A stretch of DNA of 64,000 nucleotides from Botrytis cinerea B05.10. Lineage: Eukaryota; Ascomycota; Leotiomycetes; Helotiales; Sclerotiniaceae. The stretch lies in NCBI RefSeq assembly GCF_000143535.2, contig NC_037322.1, forward strand, positions 1,426,001-1,490,000, in the 5' to 3' direction. Below the pieces are notes generated by a model. The model had not been told where the DNA came from. It made no database searches and saw nothing but the letters and a program-made list of their open reading frames with translations. The first letter of the stretch is position 1, and every line of letters starts with the position of its first letter. Positions 58,503 to 64,000 of the stretch are shown piece after piece. The position numbers and the translations under genes were made by a program.

Positions 58503-58982
58503 TGTTACGACGGATTGGTAACAGGTCAACAGAAGTCACGGGACAACAGATCAATCTTGGAATTAAGAGGAATATAACTTTGCAAACTTCTCGCGAAGTT
58601 ATATTTAGGATTAGAAATGTCCTAGGGGACTAATTTCAGGGATAAGAACGATAAGCTAAGACATTGGAACTCACATGACTTGGGCACGTGATGGAGCGTC
58701 AGGGAGCGCCAGCGCTCCTGGAGCGCAGTGCGATCCATTGCGATCCATCATGTTGAGAGTATTCGGGGATTAGCATACTGAGGACGAAGATCTATATAAG
58801 GGAATGGGTTTCATTATAATGTAGAGCTTCGTGCTCAAGAACAATCATTAGTTTCATTACTATAGTTACGAGAATTGCAACCCGTTACAACCTTATTGAA
58901 TTCCTACTTGAAGTCTAGTCTAAAACCACCTCGAGAGATCTCTAGACACTTCCACGTGACCCTAGAGGCAGCTCCTGTAACA
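58503..58982 (+). repeat. Inner element 3' LTR, 480 bp
   Basis: Same length as the 5' LTR and no mismatch seen by eye. Followed by the ATTCA target duplication. Confidence 0.96.
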
Positions 58983-58987
58983 ATTCA

Positions 58988-59330
58988 ATTTAATAAAGAT
59001 AATATCTTATTAAAATCGATTTAAGGATTTGTTGATTAGAAATAATAGAATTCGATTTTTTTTGATTATCCTATTTAAATTTCAATAATCAATACAAAGC
59101 CGATAACCTCTTTTCTTCTTAGAAACAAATATAATTAATACTTTTATTAAACTAATAAATCTTCTTATCCATTTCTTTTTTTGATATTCTATTAAATATT
59201 CCCTTAATATTATTAATTCCTTTTCAAATAAAAAATAAATTGATTTTTAAAAAGATTTCAAATCGGTTTTGAAATCAATACAATACTCTATCGAATAGTA
59301 TTCTAATAAAATACTGCTTTCTTTTTCAAA
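58988..59330 (-). pseudogene. Outer-element reverse transcriptase remnant, N-terminal part
   Basis: The minus-strand translation reads, with stops, LFEKELIILREYL, FVSKKKRGYRLCIDY and ITKKNRILL. These correspond to the start of a gypsy RT domain (the segment before the DLR..YLDD part). It joins in order with the remnant left of the inner element, showing that the younger element landed inside the RT gene. Confidence 0.82.
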
Positions 59331-61276
59331 AAAGATTTATTGATATTCTTAATATTCTTTAGGAATATTTAATATAAAAAATATAAATATTTAATAATAT
59401 TTATTATTTCTATAATAATAAAATTGAATTTCTAATAATATAATATATATATAAATACTCTTTTTTATTTCACTATAAAATTCATTTATAAAAATCATTT
59501 CAAAATTATTAAAAAAAAAATAATAATAAAAAGATATCGATTTTCAATTAATATTTAAATTTATTATTTATAATCAAAGTAATTCAAATATAATATCGAT
59601 TTTGAATAAATCTAATATAACAATAATAAACTTATAAATAAAGGTTTTCTTTTCTTTTTTTTAATTTTTTATTTCAATAAGGAATTAATAATTATTATAT
59701 AATGATATTATAATATCATTTGTAAATATTAAAGCTATTTCTTTTTTAATAAATAATTAATCCTATTTAATATATTTGAATTATTAAATGATATTAATTT
59801 GTACTTTTGAATTGATAAAGTATCGAAATATTATCAACTTATCTTTTGATTGAAATATTATTATAATAATAAAAATAATATATTCTTTTATTTAGGAATC
59901 CAATATCAATAGAATATTCAAAATAATAATTGAATTTAAGTATTTCCCTATTAGAAAAATTATAATATAGTTCCTAAATATTCTTTAAATTTATAACTTT
60001 TTTTATAATATTAATATACAATAGAATTTTGATAATTAAAAATATAATACTCCCTTTATTGATATTTATAATAAATAATATTCTTTATATAATTTATATA
60101 TAATATTATAATAGATTTGATATCAATCAATTCATTTTTTTAAATCTTTTTTTGAATTGATTTCAAAAATCTTATAGCGATATCTATTTGTTATTCAATT
60201 TCGAAACAAACTCGTTTTAATAAATATTATAAATTTTGAAGTGATTGGATTTGTTTATAAAACCCTTATAATTTGTCAATATTTTATTTATAATAAAACT
60301 TATCTATATTTTCCAATTTATAAACTTATTTTATTAATTCATTTTTGAATTTCAATTATTATAAAGACTTCAATATTCTTTTAATTATATACAAATATAA
60401 TTCTACAAAAAGCCTTTCTTTTCAAATACTATTTATTTCCAATTCAATATCCTTTTTTAAGCTTTTCAAATAGCTTATAAATATGTTTATTGATTGTTTT
60501 AATTATTATTTTATATAAATGATTTGTTAGATTGTTTATTATTATTGATTTTCTTTATTTATAATAAAATTATATATATATTCCTTGAAATCGAACCAGC
60601 TTAAATTGATATTAATTGATTTGCTTTTATATTAATGTTATATCAATAAAAACTGCTTTTCAAAATATTGAATAATATAATCGATCTTTTTCTTATCTAT
60701 TAGGAAATAATATCCACTATTATTTCGAAATATAATCTCTATTTAAAAAAAGAAATCCTTTGTCTTCCCAATATTCTTGTTTATATATTTCTTTAATCTT
60801 TGTAATTTTAAAGGTTTTCTTTGATTAAATATAATAATCTAATAAATCAATAATAATGAAATTATAACATTATTATTATTAATTAAAAAAAAGTATATAA
60901 ATTGTATTCTATAATTCTTTTATAAATCTATTTTATTCTTTCTATTTTCTTTATTATTTTATTAAATATCTTTTCTTAAATTAAACTATCTACAATATCA
61001 ATTCATTACTATACTATCATTTAAATATTGATAATTATTTTTTAAAAGCTTTAATTATTTCCATTAATAGATTATTATTATTTTATTATTTAATTTTCAT
61101 TACTATCATTTTAAAAAAATCTTTCAATACTTTCTTTTAATTAGCTTAAAATTATATTAAGAAATTCTTTATTATCTCTTCCAAATATTCTTCTCATAAA
61201 AATTATAATAATATTAATAATAATTTACTATTTAGATTAATTAATAGATTATTTCTTTTTGAAAAATAAAAAGAAT

Positions 61277-61459
61277 TATTAAAATAAATAATAATAATAA
61301 ATCAATTAATATATTGTAATATCAAAACTTTTTATTGTTTTTTTATAATTATACAAATTATACAATTTATATATGTACAAGCCCCATTCGGCACGCAGTA
61401 AACCCGAGAGGTCCACTGTCACGTGCCTAATTGAGCCGGTCACGTTTTGTCCCGTAATA
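61277..61459 (-). repeat. Outer element, 5' LTR (right copy), 183 bp
   Basis: Pairs without gaps with 47626-47808. Its left half carries the A/T states (TATTAAAATAAA against TGTTAGAATGAA), while its right half keeps G/C states such as CGGCACGCAG and CACGTG. Confidence 0.92.
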
Positions 61460-61464
61460 TTACA

Positions 61465-64000
61465 TCGAGACAAGAAGAAGACGATTCAACTCTTGAGTAG
61501 GAAGATTTGAGCTTATTGAAAGTTGTTACTTCTTCTATATTATATTATTCTAGTTAGTTAATCTGAGAAAGAGAAAGAGAAAACTTGTTTACATTTATTT
61601 ATTTATTTATTTATTTATTAACAAGTATTAGTATGTATTAGTGAGTATTGGTGAGTGAGTATTTATATATATCTATATCATTTTGTATTATAAATTATAT
61701 TATAAATTATATATTAGCCTACTCGAATAAGTGATTTTTTATTTATTTAATGTAGTAGCGAATGATTAACCTCTCTCTCTTCTCTCTCTCTCTCTCTCAA
61801 CTCTTGATGAGATTTTTTTTCTTTCTTTCTTTTTTCTTATCATATCGAGTTTCTTTTTTTCTTTTTTCTTATCACGTCGAGTATCTTTTCTTTTCTCGAG
61901 TTTCTTTTCTCGAGTTTCTTTTCTCGAGTTTCTAGATTAATAAAAAAAGTTGAAAAAGGAGAAATTCAGAGAACATTTAGTGCTTAGAGATTCGTTTGGG
62001 TTTCTGATTTCGGGTTTGGGATGGTTTTAGCCTTGAGTATATATGAGCTGGGAGTGAGATTGTTTGTTAAGTATTTAGATTTTGGGTTTGATTTTGATTT
62101 TCATCTCTACTCCCATCCCAACTGACACATATATCTCCCTCGCAGCTCAGACCCTATAGCAGCAGGGAGTCGGGTGGTTGAGGAGAGTTATACTATGAAT
62201 CATTGAATTCTTTATAGGTTAGATATTCGGGGAATTACAATTATCGAAGTAGATATGATTGGGTTGGGTTGGATTGGGCTGGGCTTGGATTGGGTTGGGT
62301 TGGATTGGGTTGGGCTTGGAATTATCTCGTTTTTCTTGTGCGGGGTTTAATGCTTATCTGAGTGGATAGGTGGATAGGTAGGTAGGTAGGTAGGTAGGTA
62401 GGTATTCATTCTTGATTTTAAGTACATATTCATGTACATACTTGTAGAATAGAAATTATACGTATAGGATTGAGTTCCTTGTTGTGGAGAAATGGAGAAA
62501 TGGAGGAAGTTCTTCTACGGGGGGGGGGAGGGTTTCCTCTTCCTGGTTGGAGAAGAGCCAGAGTTGTAAGGAAGTAGGACCTGAGATGTAGATTTTAGGT
62601 ATTAGAATCGTGTTCGGTCTGAGGAATTAGCTGGTTGTGGAGCGGGTAGCTCGTGCTCTTTAATTGTGTGAGGACTTCTGGAAGAGCTGGGATCGTTGGA
62701 TTTGTTTGGTTGTATGGGTGGATGATGAGCTTTGGGTTTGGATTTGGATTTGGATTTGGATTTGGATTTGGATTTTAAAGCATTTGCTCCTATTCGTGCA
62801 ATTCTGAGGGTTTTGGGGGAGGGGGTTTTGGATGGTGATGGTGATGTAGTGATATAGTAATGTTATGGTTCTTTATAATGAGATGGTCTGATTAAGAAGG
62901 GATTGATATGAATAAGTATCGGAGCAAGATTACATGATGAGTTTAAAGTTTTTTTTTGTATTTATTAGTTTAATAGATTGTGATCTTGGGTGATGATTTG
63001 ATTGAGAGGGAGTGGAAGTAAATGAGGAAGAGTAAAAAGAGGAGGGGGGGGGGAGGAGAGAGTAGATTGAAAAATTGGGAAGAATGGAATTTCTCCTTGT
63101 GTTGATTTGAGGTGGGTGGTGAGTGATTTTATATATGTATATGTGAAATTTGCTATAATATTAATGAAATCGTCATCGTTAATGTAAAATTTTATTAATC
63201 TAGTCTGTGCCAAAGCTCGAATATAAATAATACTATAGTAACATTTTATTAACATTATATAATCAACGTTTGTAATCGTGCGAGTGTGATCTTGAATACA
63301 ATGGTGATGAAATATATATGATTGTCTATTTGCAATTGTAGATTCCGTATTCGAGGATTGAATTGCGCTAGGGTAGGGAAAGGTAAGCTGAGGCGAGGTA
63401 AATTTCTCGTCGATATATATTTGGGATGTAATGTTGTGAATAGATAGATGGATGTGGATGTGAATAGGTTGAGAAGATGAATGAAACTTTCGATAGGTAG
63501 GTATGCGGAGTTCGGGATTTATCATAAGGGGTAGGGTTTCTTATGTGAGATGGAGACGTTAGATATATATGAGAAGATGCAATTTCAATATGGGATCGGA
63601 AGTCTGAGATTCATTGATGTGTATGAGGGAATTGTGTTCTGGATGTGTGGTTTCGATTGAGAGATTATTTAAATATGTTTGCGAGATTTATAATCGCAGA
63701 TTTCATTGTTGTCCTATTTCATTTAATAGAGGGTACTTGTCGGCTGTTCAATTATAGAAATAATTAACAAGTAGTGTTTAGAACGAGACCAGATTATAGA
63801 ATTCAAAGACTAGACGGGGTAATAGATGATGATATGGTTCTCACAACGATATCAACAGCTTGTCAAATCCTTAAATGAGCTGTAAATACATGCGAATCAT
63901 AAAAGAGGAGAGAAATGTCTAAAAGAAAAGCTTTTCTGAGCTCTTGGAAATATGCTTCGTAAGGAGATAGATTATAGTGTAAGTTATTAGCTCAAAAGTG
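61465..64000. other. Gene-free, simple-repeat-rich end of the window
   Basis: Holds TTTA (61592-61619), CT (61771-61798), TTTCTTTTCTCGAG-type (61889-61931), TTGGGTTGGA-type (62265-62320), GGTA (62375-62403) and GGATTT (62738-62775) tandem tracts. A 186-codon minus-strand frame at 62965-63525 is made of His, Ile, Ser, Thr and Tyr runs without domain features and is not called. Confidence 0.55.

Larger units (their letters stand above)
52551..58982 (+). mobile_element. Intact Ty3/gypsy chromovirus retrotransposon, 6,432 bp
   Basis: LTRs of 480 bp at 52551-53030 and 58503-58982 (TGTTAC..GTAACA); I see no difference between them by eye. Target duplication ATTCA lies at 52546-52550 and 58983-58987. 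It contains one long Gag-Pol ORF with all domains intact, an antisense ORF between pol and the 3' LTR, a self-complementary primer-binding region and a polypurine tract. Base composition is ordinary, in sharp contrast to the AT-rich host element. Everything points to recent insertion after the outer element had decayed, and possibly to current mobility. Confidence 0.96.
47621..61464 (-). mobile_element. RIP-decayed Ty3/gypsy LTR retrotransposon, split by a younger element
   Basis: Flanked by the 5-bp target duplication TTACA (47621-47625 and 61460-61464). LTRs of 183 bp lie at 47626-47808 and 61277-61459, beginning TGTTA and ending TAACA in the less mutated copies. Removing the nested element leaves about 7.4 kb. 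It is extremely AT-rich with no intact ORF. Minus-strand remnants of a gypsy reverse transcriptase lie on both sides of the insertion. A purine-rich tract on the minus strand next to the left LTR (complement of 47809-47826) fits a polypurine tract, so the element reads right to left. The two LTRs differ only by transitions, the signature of RIP. Confidence 0.93.

Noticed and set aside
62738..62775. GGATTT tandem read as a telomere-like repeat
   Set aside because: It is not the fungal telomere repeat TTAGGG, has only about six units, and is embedded in other simple repeats.
62965..63525. 186-codon minus-strand open frame
   Set aside because: Composition is dominated by Ile, Ser, Thr, His, Tyr and Pro runs from AT- and CT-rich DNA. 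There is no domain or membrane topology that makes sense, and it lies in a simple-repeat region.

Overview
The window looks like nuclear DNA of a filamentous ascomycete. Genes are on both strands and are interrupted by short introns (about 50-100 nt) with GTAAGT-type donors and CTAAC/CTGAC-like branch points. Zn(II)2Cys6 regulators are present, the housekeeping proteins have typical Pezizomycotina architectures, and the AT-rich island shows the transition-only decay expected from repeat-induced point mutation (RIP). Placement in the Leotiomycetes (Botrytis/Sclerotinia-like) is my inference, not something the sequence proves.

Layout. Positions 1-12,270 hold ordinary genes: a Ysc84/Lsb3 SH3 protein, an Sft1-type SNARE, an Age2-type ArfGAP, a methionine-R-sulfoxide reductase and an unrecognised acidic protein. 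A 440-bp hAT-type MITE lies between the ArfGAP and the reductase. From 12,271 to 18,782 there is no gene, but there is a tandem array of ~101- and ~115-bp units carrying a repeated TCAGATATGCAACA block. From 18,783 to 32,686 lies a compact accessory block that looks like an aromatic-compound catabolic cluster: a flavin monooxygenase fused to an acetoacetate-decarboxylase-like domain, a cupin, a CocE-type hydrolase, a C2H2 + Zn2Cys6 regulator, an extradiol (LigB/DODA-type) ring-cleaving dioxygenase, and an aldehyde-dehydrogenase homologue that lacks its catalytic cysteine. Positions 32,997-39,623 hold a small membrane protein, a probable Rec114 meiotic protein and Rsc9. Positions 39,624-46,156 form a microsatellite-rich gene desert, followed by a mitochondrial oxoglutarate-type carrier.

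Positions 47,621-61,464 are a nested transposon. The outer element is a Ty3/gypsy retrotransposon in minus orientation with 183-bp LTRs and TTACA target-site duplications. It is heavily RIP-decayed: the two LTRs differ only by transitions. Its reverse transcriptase region is split by an apparently intact 6,432-bp plus-oriented chromovirus with 480-bp LTRs that I see as identical and ATTCA duplications. The inner element encodes one Gag-Pol ORF with a C-terminal chromodomain, has a Tf1-like self-priming signature, and carries an antisense gene for a small Zn2Cys6 protein. The last 2.5 kb is simple-repeat-rich with no supported gene.

In the proposed cluster, the hydrolase would release an aromatic acid or phenol, the flavin monooxygenase would hydroxylate it, and the extradiol dioxygenase would open the ring. 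The dual-zinc-finger protein would act as the local regulator. This pathway order is inference from families and adjacency only.
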